A stretch of 5,361 nucleotides of DNA from Clostridia bacterium (GTDB lineage Bacteria; Bacillota; Clostridia; Oscillospirales; CAG-272). Positions 1 through 5,185 of the stretch are shown one piece after another; within the stretch, counting starts at the first letter, position 1, and every line of letters starts with the position of its first letter. A program made the position numbers and the translations under genes. Below the pieces are notes generated by a model. The model saw only the letters and a program-made list of their open reading frames with translations. It was not told the DNA's origin and searched no databases. The stretch covers positions 1 through 5,361 of the forward strand of contig JAKSPW010000108.1 of the NCBI GenBank assembly GCA_024404435.1, given 5' to 3'.

Positions 1-46
1 GCTCCTTGCCGCATTTTATGCACGTTGACGTGCACTTTGCGGGAGC
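1..46 (-). terminator. Nested inverted repeat, candidate terminator of the glycosidase operon
   Basis: Three nested complementary arms are visible: GCTC at 1-4 with GAGC at 43-46, CCGCA at 9-13 with TGCGG at 38-42, and TGCACGT at 19-25 with ACGTGCA at 28-34 around a 2-bp centre. It lies about 30 bp past the stop of the last minus-strand gene, where a terminator would be expected. The T-tract that would confirm a Rho-independent terminator would lie to the left of position 1 and cannot be seen. It could instead be an intergenic repeat or a protein-binding site. Confidence 0.5.
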
Positions 47-75
47 GGCAGTCGGTCTGTCATATGTCTTTTCCA

Positions 76-1215
76 TCAGAGCTTTTCGAAAGTACCGCGA
101 AGGACTTTCGTGTCATGCGCGCCTATCGTTCCGGCGGAGATAACGTCTGTGAATATTCCGAGTTCTTCTCCCGTTTCTACGTCGTGAAGCCTGAAGCCGT
201 AACCGTCGCGGACGGAAAGACCGATGTCTGGTGTCCAGAGCTGGATGTCACCGTTCGGCTCGTCGAGATAGTTCGTGAGAGAGAAGACGTACTCGCCGTT
301 TGCCATGTGCTTCATCATGACGGGACCCGTATAATCGCGTCTTGAGCAGCAGACGAAGGGCGGGCGGACGTCGGGATCCTGATCGATGGCGATAAGCTCA
401 GGATCGAGAAGGAGTTTCCTTGATTCGTCGTCGATGTTTCTCACGTCGCAGCCGAGCATGAGAGGTGCTCCGAGCATGCACCAGAGTTTGAAATGCGTCG
501 AGTATTCCGCTGCCGTGCATCCTCCTTCGTCACGGGATATGAAGCCCTTGCCGTAAAGGCCGCAGACGAGCATGTCCATATCGTTGTAGCAGGACGGTCC
601 GGAGAGATTGAAGTTGTTGCACTGATCTCCCGCGATAAACTTGATGATATCGAAACGGTCGGAAATGTCGCCCGTGGAGCGGTACATGTTCGCGCCGACC
701 GAGCGTACCCAGTCGAACATTCCGTCTTCGCCCCAGTTGCAGACGGAATAGAGTATGTCACGTCCCGTCGCACTCAGTGCCATCTTCATTCTGTTGTAGA
801 GAGTCCATCCTTCGAGATTTCTCGGATGGTAGCACCAGTCGTACTTGAGATAGTCGACGCCGTTCTCCGCAAAGAATTTCGCATCCTGAAACTCGTGATC
901 GAGGCTGCCCGGATATCCGGCGCAGGTGAGCGGGCCGCAGCTTGAGTAAATACCGAACTTCATCCCCTTGGAGTGGATGTAATCGGAAAGATACTTCAGT
1001 CCGTGCGGGAATTTTTCACGGTCGGGTACGAGGTTGCCGTCTTTGTCACGGCTCTTTTCGGACCACCAGTCGTCGATGACGATGTACTCGTATCCGGCGT
1101 CGCGGAAGCCTTTTTCGACCATCGCGTCGCATATCTCGATTATGAGGCCTTCGCTTATTTTGTCGCCGAAGGGGTTGCAGGTATTGAAGCCCATCGGAGG
1201 TGTTCTTACGATCAT
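76..1215 (-). CDS. GH27 alpha-galactosidase-type glycosidase, second gene of tandem pair
   Basis: Predicted 379-residue retaining glycoside hydrolase of family 27, expected to cleave terminal alpha-galactosides or related sugars. By alignment to human alpha-galactosidase A, the nucleophile is D126 in YLKYDWC and the acid/base is D183 in YRSTGD, with R179 before it. Other pocket residues kept are D48-D49, Y90, C98, K124 and D214-M215. The catalytic barrel fills roughly residues 1-285 and a beta-sandwich follows. There is no signal peptide, so action in the cytoplasm is inferred. The start is supported by AAAGGAG 7 bases upstream. The motif usually read as PPMGWNSWN is here PPMGFNTCN, so two tryptophans (W44 and W47 in the human enzyme, W47 contacting sugar) are F10 and C13. 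Substrate preference may therefore differ from its neighbour. Alpha-N-acetylgalactosaminidase or beta-L-arabinopyranosidase activity, both known in GH27, cannot be excluded. It is probably co-transcribed with the upstream paralogue 15 bp away. Confidence 0.92.
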   Translation of the reverse strand: MIVRTPPMGFNTCNPFGDKISEGLIIEICDAMVEKGFRDAGYEYIVIDDWWSEKSRDKDGNLVPDREKFPHGLKYLSDYIHSKGMKFGIYSSCGPLTCAGYPGSLDHEFQDAKFFAENGVDYLKYDWCYHPRNLEGWTLYNRMKMALSATGRDILYSVCNWGEDGMFDWVRSVGANMYRSTGDISDRFDIIKFIAGDQCNNFNLSGPSCYNDMDMLVCGLYGKGFISRDEGGCTAAEYSTHFKLWCMLGAPLMLGCDVRNIDDESRKLLLDPELIAIDQDPDVRPPFVCCSRRDYTGPVMMKHMANGEYVFSLTNYLDEPNGDIQLWTPDIGLSVRDGYGFRLHDVETGEELGIFTDVISAGTIGAHDTKVLRGTFEKL

Positions 1216-1223
1216 GATTATTC

Positions 1224-1234
1224 TCCTTTCTCAG
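1224..1234 (-). promoter_or_regulatory. Ribosome binding site of the second glycosidase, copy of the first gene's leader
   Basis: On the minus strand this reads CTGAGAAAGGA, and it continues into GGAG 7 bases before the ATG at 1215. The same 11 bases stand before the first glycosidase gene (2363-2373). The TGA stop of the upstream gene lies within this element, so termination of one gene and initiation of the next are close enough for translational coupling. Confidence 0.75.
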
Positions 1235-2355
1235 ACTGTGTACTTGCCGATAAAGACCTTGCAGTCGTGCGGAGCAAGAGGCGTCCAGATAAAGTCGTTG
1301 ACGCCGTGCAGCTCCTCGCCCGTGAAGACTTCACGCATGTCGAGACTAAAGCCCGCGTTTCTCGTAAGACCGATCTCCCACGGTCTGAAGTCGCCGTTTC
1401 CGGCGTCGTCCGAGAAGTTGAACATCGCAAGGGCGAACTCATTGTTCGAAAGATGCTTGAAGTAAGTCGGAGTCAGCTCGCTGTTCGTTGTCAGAATGAT
1501 CGGGTTTCTGCACTCGGCGTCTGCGTCTATGCGGAGAAGATCCTTGTTCGTGACGAGCTCGACCATCTCCGGACGCATTACGCGTACGTCGTTTCCGAGC
1601 ATGAGGGGAGAACCCATCATGCACCAGAGAGCGAAATGAGTCTTGTAGTCGGTGTCGGAGCAGGCGTTCGGATGGCCGAGGTCGCCCTGACCGTCCATGC
1701 CGCAGATGAGCATGTCAAGGTCGTCGTAGCATCCGGGAGCCGAATACTTTTCTTTTGACCACTGGCTCGTTGCGATATCCTTGACTGACGAGAAGCTCTC
1801 GAAAATGTCGCCCGTGGAACGGTAGAGGTGAGCGCCCGTCGAGCGGATCCACTTTTCAACCTCGTCTGCGCCCCAGTTGCAGGCGGAGAAGACGATGTCG
1901 CGGCCCGTTGCCTTGAGAGCCATGCTCATTCTGTTATAGTAGTTCCTTCCGACCGCGTTGTGCGGGAAGAAGCAGAAGTCGTATTTGAGATAGTCGACTC
2001 CCCAGTCTGCAAACGTTTGGGCATCGAGAAATTCTCTGTCAAAGCTTGCGGGGAAGCCGCCGCAGGTGCGAAGTCCCGCGCAGGAGTACATACCGAACTT
2101 AAGTCCGAGAGAGTGTACGTAATCGGAAAGAGCCTTCATGCCGCTCGGGAAGAGCTCGGGATTTGCGACGAGTCTGCCGTCCTTGTCTCTTTCCTTGAGA
2201 GACCACCAGTCGTCGATCACGACGTACTCGTATCCGGCATCCTTCAGACCTTTTGAGACGATCGCTTCCGCCGTTTCACGGATAATGGTCTCATTTATGT
2301 GAAAATTGAAGGTGTTCCATGAGTTCCACCCCATGGGGGGAGTTGACATTACCAT
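1231..2355 (-). CDS. GH27 alpha-galactosidase-type glycosidase, first gene of tandem pair
   Basis: Predicted 374-residue family GH27 glycosidase, most likely an alpha-galactosidase releasing terminal alpha-linked galactose from oligosaccharides such as melibiose or raffinose. Numbered from the chosen start, it has the canonical TPPMGWNSWN motif (W10, W13), D48-D49 in VIDDWW, nucleophile D126 in YLKYDFC, R179 and acid/base D183 in YRSTGD, and D214-M215. All align with the human GLA active site. CNWG at about residue 159 puts Asn where the human enzyme has E203; I recall the same in yeast melibiase, so this is not a defect. No signal peptide or membrane segment is seen, so a cytoplasmic role is inferred. 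An in-frame ATG at 2433 would add 26 residues, but that stretch lies across the promoter. The ATG at 2355 has AGGAAG 5 bases upstream and matches the family N-terminus. A start two codons later, at 2349, is also possible. Confidence 0.94.
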   Translation of the reverse strand: MVMSTPPMGWNSWNTFNFHINETIIRETAEAIVSKGLKDAGYEYVVIDDWWSLKERDKDGRLVANPELFPSGMKALSDYVHSLGLKFGMYSCAGLRTCGGFPASFDREFLDAQTFADWGVDYLKYDFCFFPHNAVGRNYYNRMSMALKATGRDIVFSACNWGADEVEKWIRSTGAHLYRSTGDIFESFSSVKDIATSQWSKEKYSAPGCYDDLDMLICGMDGQGDLGHPNACSDTDYKTHFALWCMMGSPLMLGNDVRVMRPEMVELVTNKDLLRIDADAECRNPIILTTNSELTPTYFKHLSNNEFALAMFNFSDDAGNGDFRPWEIGLTRNAGFSLDMREVFTGEELHGVNDFIWTPLAPHDCKVFIGKYTV

Positions 2356-2362
2356 TTTTTCT

Positions 2363-2373
2363 TCCTTTCTCAG
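2363..2373 (-). promoter_or_regulatory. Ribosome binding site of the first glycosidase, start-deciding
   Basis: The minus strand reads CTGAGAAAGGA followed by AGAAAAA and the ATG at 2355. The AAAGGAAG core sits at a normal distance from this ATG. This argues against the longer reading from 2433, which has no such site and would begin upstream of the predicted promoter. Confidence 0.75.
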
Positions 2374-2392
2374 TGGAGTTTCTGATAGCTTC

Positions 2393-2421
2393 ATTCTATC
2401 ATACCGGCCGGTCAAAGTCAA
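2393..2421 (-). promoter_or_regulatory. Sigma-A type promoter of the glycosidase operon
   Basis: On the minus strand TTGACT (2421-2416) and TAGAAT (2398-2393) are separated by exactly 17 bp. Each matches consensus at five of six positions. Transcription would start near 2386 and give a leader of about 30 bases. The -35 box is 5 bp from the -35 box of the divergent birA promoter, and the spacer contains a palindrome (2403-2412). Confidence 0.72.
2403..2412. promoter_or_regulatory. Perfect palindrome ACCGGCCGGT, candidate operator
   Basis: This 10-bp perfect dyad stands between the -35 and -10 boxes of the glycosidase promoter, where a bound repressor would block polymerase. It is GC-rich in an otherwise AT-rich intergenic region. 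A sugar-responsive regulator is the simplest idea, but none is encoded in this window and the site matches no operator I can name with confidence. Ten bases is short enough to arise by chance. Confidence 0.4.
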
Positions 2422-2426
2422 TTCAT

Positions 2427-2455
2427 TTGACAAAAATGCGAAGAAAAAGTATAAT
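2427..2455 (+). promoter_or_regulatory. Consensus sigma-A promoter of birA
   Basis: TTGACA (2427-2432) and TATAAT (2450-2455) are separated by 17 bp, a perfect consensus match. The expected start at about 2462 lies in a run of six G (2461-2466), only about 12 bases before the ATG. The same G-run and GGTGA form the ribosome binding site. Confidence 0.85.
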
Positions 2456-2473
2456 AATCCGGGGGGTGAGAGA

Positions 2474-3214
2474 ATGAATGCGGAAACGATTGAAAAAAAC
2501 CTGAATTATCCGTGCAGGCTTGTATATTTTGACTCCGTTCCGTCTACGAACGACACGGCGAAGGAGCTTGCTGCGTCCGGTGCGCCCGAGGGCACTCTCG
2601 TCGTCGCCGCTTCCCAGACCTCGGGAAGGGGCAGAATGGGGAAGAGCTTCTTTTCTCCGGGCGGGACGGGAGTCTATCTCAGCCTTGTTCTGAGACCCCG
2701 CGGAGAGGATGCGCTGAAGATAACGACCCTCGCCGCCGTCACGACCTCCGAAGCGATAGAAAAAGTGACAGGAAAGGTGACGGGCATCAAGTGGGTGAAC
2801 GACCTCTTTCTTGACGGGAAGAAGGTCTGCGGCATTCTTGCCGAAGCAGTGCGCGACTACGTTGTGCTCGGCATCGGGATCGACCTTTTCGAGCCTGAGG
2901 ACGGCTTCGGAGAACTATCCGATATCGCCGGCGGCATCCTTCCGTACCTGACGGCGGACGACGAAAGGCTCGCACGCCGCGGGGCGGAGACGGCAAATTG
3001 CTTTTTTAAAAGATATTCGGGCGGCATCACGGATTTTTACGAAGAATACAGAAAAAAACTGTTTATCATGGGAAAAGAATTGACCGTCACGTCGTCCGAC
3101 GGTACCGAGACCGTGACGGCAGCAGACCTCGACCGTGATTTCCGACTCATCGTGCGCGGAAAAGACGGCTCGGAGAGGACACTTTTTTCGGGAGAAGTGA
3201 GCCTGAAGCTCTGA
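2474..3214 (+). CDS. birA: Biotin--protein ligase, short form without DNA-binding domain
   Basis: Predicted 246-residue biotin--[acetyl-CoA-carboxylase] ligase. It would activate biotin with ATP to biotinyl-AMP and transfer it to a lysine of biotin carboxyl carrier domains, in the cytoplasm. Motifs in order: STN at 24-26, the biotin/ATP loop QTSGRGRMG at 48-56, KWVND at 106-110, GKKVCGIL at 115-122 with K117 matching E. coli K183, and VVLGIGIDL at 130-138. A small C-terminal beta domain follows from about residue 198. The N-terminal helix-turn-helix of E. coli-type BirA is absent, so it should be an enzyme only and not a repressor. GIGIDL has Asp where GIGIN is usual, a mild oddity. The reading frame is open back to 2306, but the ATG at 2474 is preferred because GGTGA lies 4 bases upstream and the promoter sits just before it. 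No clear terminator separates it from yajC. Confidence 0.95.
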   Translation: MNAETIEKNLNYPCRLVYFDSVPSTNDTAKELAASGAPEGTLVVAASQTSGRGRMGKSFFSPGGTGVYLSLVLRPRGEDALKITTLAAVTTSEAIEKVTGKVTGIKWVNDLFLDGKKVCGILAEAVRDYVVLGIGIDLFEPEDGFGELSDIAGGILPYLTADDERLARRGAETANCFFKRYSGGITDFYEEYRKKLFIMGKELTVTSSDGTETVTAADLDRDFRLIVRGKDGSERTLFSGEVSLKL

Positions 3215-3239
3215 AAAAACCTTAAATTTGAAAATGGTC

Positions 3240-3268
3240 TTGAAAAAAGCGGTAAAATAAGTTATAAT
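3240..3268 (+). promoter_or_regulatory. Sigma-A type promoter of yajC
   Basis: TTGAAA (3240-3245) and TATAAT (3263-3268) are 17 bp apart, eleven of twelve consensus bases. Transcription would start near 3275. AAAGGA at 3289-3294 lies 7 bases before the yajC ATG. The 87-bp gap between birA and yajC shows no terminator hairpin, so some read-through from birA is also likely. Confidence 0.8.
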
Positions 3269-3301
3269 AACAGACAGAAATCAAACGGAAAGGAAAAAAC
3301 A

Positions 3302-3619
3302 ATGTTTTATTTTCTTGAAGGCGAACCCCAGAATACCGGCGGCAGCGCAATAATCACGATAGTCATGCTCGTGGCGATGATCGCAATTTTCTACTTCCTC
3401 ATGTGGAGACCGCAGAAGAAGCAGGAAAAACAGACCAAGGCCATGCTTGATTCACTTGCAGTCGGTGACGAGGTCACGACGATCGGCGGCATCATCGGCA
3501 AGGTAGTCTCCATCAAGGAAGAGACCGTCCTTATCGAGACAGGCAGAGACAAGACGAGGATCCGTTTCCTCCGTACTGCCATCCGCAACATCGACGTCAA
3601 GGCCGAGGACGCGGAATAA
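3302..3619 (+). CDS. yajC: Preprotein translocase subunit YajC
   Basis: Predicted 105-residue single-span membrane protein, the usual size for YajC, the accessory subunit that associates with SecDF and SecYEG in protein export. A short N-terminal segment is followed by one transmembrane helix at about residues 15-35. Next comes the family signature FLMWRPQKKQEKQ at the membrane-cytosol border (32-44), with basic residues fitting a cytoplasmic C-terminus. A small soluble domain follows with LAVGDEVTTIGGIIGKV at about 52-68, and it ends in TRIRFLRTAIRNI. The start is supported by AAAGGA 7 bases upstream and by a dedicated promoter. secD and secF, common neighbours elsewhere, are not in this window. 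A small membrane-protein gene follows beyond a hairpin. Confidence 0.96.
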   Translation: MFYFLEGEPQNTGGSAIITIVMLVAMIAIFYFLMWRPQKKQEKQTKAMLDSLAVGDEVTTIGGIIGKVVSIKEETVLIETGRDKTRIRFLRTAIRNIDVKAEDAE

Positions 3620-3632
3620 GTAATAAAAGAAC

Positions 3633-3682
3633 GCTCTCCCGAATAGATATGTCATGACATATCTGCGGGGGAGCTTTCGTTT
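3633..3682 (+). terminator. Hairpin after yajC, probable (leaky) Rho-independent terminator
   Basis: GCTCTCCCG at 3633-3641 pairs with CGGGGGAGC at 3666-3674, with one T-G wobble. Above a small internal loop the stem continues as the perfect 20-bp palindrome AGATATGTCATGACATATCT (3645-3664). The tail TTTCGTTT is interrupted, so termination may be partial. This fits the lack of any separate promoter before the next gene. Confidence 0.7.
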
Positions 3683-3699
3683 CCCCGGAACGGGGGAAA
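3680..3699 (+). promoter_or_regulatory. Hairpin enclosing the ribosome binding site of the membrane-protein gene
   Basis: TTTCCCC at 3680-3686 pairs with GGGGAAA at 3693-3699, a 7-bp stem with a 6-base loop. It ends two bases before the ATG at 3701. The only Shine-Dalgarno candidate, GGGGGA at 3692-3697, is inside the stem. If it folds, it should lower initiation of the next gene. Its 5' arm overlaps the T-tail of the preceding terminator. Pairing is seen in the sequence; the regulatory role is inferred. Confidence 0.5.
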
Positions 3700-3700
3700 T

Positions 3701-4138
3701 ATGGATAACTTTGATTTCATATCTGCGCTTCGCTCGATCCTGATTTCGGTACTTTCCGCGGCGGTACTCGGCGTATTGCTGTCCGCAGCTTCTGCGGCTG
3801 CCGCACTCGGCAGCGACGATCCCGATTCACTTACCGCGCCTCTTTCACTTGCCTCGCTCGGCATTTCGGCTCTTGTCTGCGGAGCGAGTTCGGCAAGACT
3901 GTCCGACGGAGAGCTGCCATGGGCACTTGCGGGTATCCTGTCGGGCTCGCTCTTCGGGATCCTTCTTTTTGCAGTCAGCTTCGTCCCCGTCTCGTCGGGT
4001 TCCGATTTTATCGGGGGCAAAAGGCTCGTTTTCACTTTTCTCGTCATCCTCTGCTCGTTTATCGGAGCGGTCGTCGGCAGGAAAAGGGGAAAAAAGCGGA
4101 CGTCTTACGTGAAGAGGCTCGGGAAAAAACGCAGATAA
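3701..4138 (+). CDS. Small four-helix membrane protein, possibly TIGR04086 family
   Basis: Predicted 145-residue integral membrane protein of unknown function. Four hydrophobic segments lie at about residues 9-36, 44-64, 73-95 and 108-126, followed by a strongly basic tail (127-145, ten Lys/Arg) expected to stay in the cytoplasm. Size, hydrophobicity and position directly after yajC recall the TIGR04086 membrane proteins of Clostridia. In those genomes, as I recall, the gene often lies between yajC and the SCIFF peptide genes, but no SCIFF-like small gene is present here. Assignment is by context and topology, not by a diagnostic motif. It has no promoter of its own that I can find, so it is probably read from the yajC promoter past a leaky terminator. 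The start is the first ATG after a G-rich ribosome binding site that may be masked in a hairpin. Four-helix holin-like or transport-accessory roles cannot be excluded. Confidence 0.85.
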   Translation: MDNFDFISALRSILISVLSAAVLGVLLSAASAAAALGSDDPDSLTAPLSLASLGISALVCGASSARLSDGELPWALAGILSGSLFGILLFAVSFVPVSSGSDFIGGKRLVFTFLVILCSFIGAVVGRKRGKKRTSYVKRLGKKRR

Positions 4139-4143
4139 TGCCG

Positions 4144-4172
4144 TTGACATCGGCGTCTTCGGGTGATATAAT
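4144..4172 (+). promoter_or_regulatory. Consensus sigma-A promoter of cysK, with extended -10
   Basis: TTGACA (4144-4149) and TATAAT (4167-4172) are separated by 17 bp, and TG at 4164-4165 adds an extended -10. The start should be near 4179, leaving a leader of about 23 bases that includes GGAG at 4191-4194. A 6-bp inverted repeat with one G-T wobble (4138-4143 with 4151-4156) brackets the -35 box and could be a weak operator. No riboswitch fits in so short a leader. Confidence 0.85.
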
Positions 4173-4201
4173 CAAGAAAACTCAAAAAATGGAGACAGAA
4201 T

Positions 4202-5131
4202 ATGAAAATCCGTGACGGAATATCGGAGCTTATCGGCAACACACCGCTTATGCGGCTGAACAATTATATCAGGGACAATTCACTTGAGGCTGACATCCTC
4301 GCTAAGGTCGAATTCTTCAATCCCGCGGGAAGCGTCAAGGACAGAGTAGCAGCACACATGATCGAGACGGCTGAAAAAGAGGGAAGACTCCGTGAGGGCT
4401 CCGTCATCATCGAGCCGACGAGCGGAAACACCGGAATCGGACTTGCCGCAGTCGGCGCTGCAAAAGGATATAAAGTAATTCTCACGATGCCGGATACGAT
4501 GAGTGCCGAGAGACGCGCGATACTGAAGGCATACGGCGCCGAGATCGTTCTGACCGAGGGCGTGCGCGGAATGTCCGGTGCGATAGAAAAGGCAGAGGAG
4601 ATCGCGGCCTGCACCGACGGCGCCGTCATCATGGGACAGTTCACGAATCCCTCGAATCCCGAGTCGCATTATCTCACGACCGGTCCCGAGATATGGGAAG
4701 ACACCGACGGCAAAATAGATATTTTCGTCGCGGGCGCGGGCACGGGCGGAACTGTATCCGGCACGGCAAAGTATCTTAAGGAAAAGAATCCCGATATCAA
4801 AGTCGTCGCTTTCGAGCCGTCGGGCTCACCGTTCATAACCGAGGGCAGGGCGGGTGCCCACAGACTCGAGGGAATAGGTGCGGGATTCATCCCCGACAAC
4901 CTCGAACTTTCCCTTATAGACGAGGTGCTGACCGTCTCGAACGAGGATGCTTTCCGTGCGGGACGCGCACTCGCAAGGCGCGAGGGACTTCTCGTCGGTA
5001 TCACGTCGGGCGCATCCGTCCACGCGGCGGCGGTCCTTGCACGCCGTCCCGAAAACAAGGGTAAAACGATAGTCTGCCTCCTTCCCGACACGGGAACGAG
5101 ATATCTGTCGGGCGAAATGTTCGACGATTGA
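4202..5131 (+). CDS. cysK: Cysteine synthase (O-acetylserine sulfhydrylase)
   Basis: Predicted 309-residue PLP enzyme that makes L-cysteine from O-acetyl-L-serine and sulfide, the last step of cysteine synthesis, in the cytoplasm. The PLP lysine is K46 in NPAGSVKDR. The substrate-binding loop TSGNTG is at 73-78, the phosphate-binding glycine loop GAGTGGT at 178-184, and ITSGAS with S269 contacts the pyridine nitrogen. The EGIGAGFIP motif at about 223-231 is typical of CysK. Length matches the family and no regulatory domain is attached, unlike cystathionine beta-synthase. The ATG at 4202 has GGAG 7 bases upstream. CysM and related sulfhydrylases are less likely given the EGIGAGFIP motif, but exact sulfur donor use is inferred. 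A T-box leader with a probable Cys specifier starts about 55 bases downstream, which suggests that the neighbouring gene also serves cysteine metabolism or Cys-tRNA charging. Confidence 0.97.
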   Translation: MKIRDGISELIGNTPLMRLNNYIRDNSLEADILAKVEFFNPAGSVKDRVAAHMIETAEKEGRLREGSVIIEPTSGNTGIGLAAVGAAKGYKVILTMPDTMSAERRAILKAYGAEIVLTEGVRGMSGAIEKAEEIAACTDGAVIMGQFTNPSNPESHYLTTGPEIWEDTDGKIDIFVAGAGTGGTVSGTAKYLKEKNPDIKVVAFEPSGSPFITEGRAGAHRLEGIGAGFIPDNLELSLIDEVLTVSNEDAFRAGRALARREGLLVGITSGASVHAAAVLARRPENKGKTIVCLLPDTGTRYLSGEMFDD

Positions 5132-5148
5132 CTTTTTTCGCGAAAAAG
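5132..5148. other. AT-rich palindrome between cysK and the T-box promoter
   Basis: CTTTTTTCGCGAAAAAG is palindromic except for one extra T; TTTTTCGCGAAAAA at 5134-5147 is perfect. It begins at the base after the cysK stop and ends 2 bp before the next -35 box. The stem is mostly A-T, has no T-tail and would be a poor terminator. A protein-binding site is possible. No better terminator for cysK is visible, so cysK transcription may run into the T-box leader. Confidence 0.4.
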
Positions 5149-5150
5149 CA

Positions 5151-5179
5151 TTGACAAATATAAGTCTGTGTGCTATAAT
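5151..5179 (+). promoter_or_regulatory. Consensus sigma-A promoter driving the T-box leader
   Basis: TTGACA (5151-5156) and TATAAT (5174-5179) are 17 bp apart, with TG at 5171-5172 forming an extended -10. Transcription should begin near 5186, just ahead of the first T-box elements. Confidence 0.88.
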
Positions 5180-5185
5180 TACCGC

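Noticed and set aside
973..1758. Long open frame on the plus strand opposite the two glycosidases (261 residues)
   Set aside because: It spans the junction of two clear genes on the other strand, has no recognisable motif and is explained by their codon bias.
2356..2433. 26-residue N-terminal extension of the first glycosidase (ATG at 2433)
   Set aside because: It includes the predicted promoter and has no ribosome binding site. The family begins at about the STPPMGW motif.
2306..2473. Upstream in-frame extension of birA to an ATG at 2306
   Set aside because: It would run antisense through the start of the glycosidase gene and across both promoters. The ATG at 2474 has a good ribosome binding site and fits the family's N-terminus.
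3652..4150. Minus-strand open frames opposite the small membrane protein
   Set aside because: Low-complexity Ser/Arg/Glu-rich translations typical of shadow frames. The plus-strand frame has coherent membrane segments.
4264..5157. Minus-strand open frames opposite cysK
   Set aside because: cysK is unambiguous from its PLP and substrate motifs. The opposite frames show no family features.
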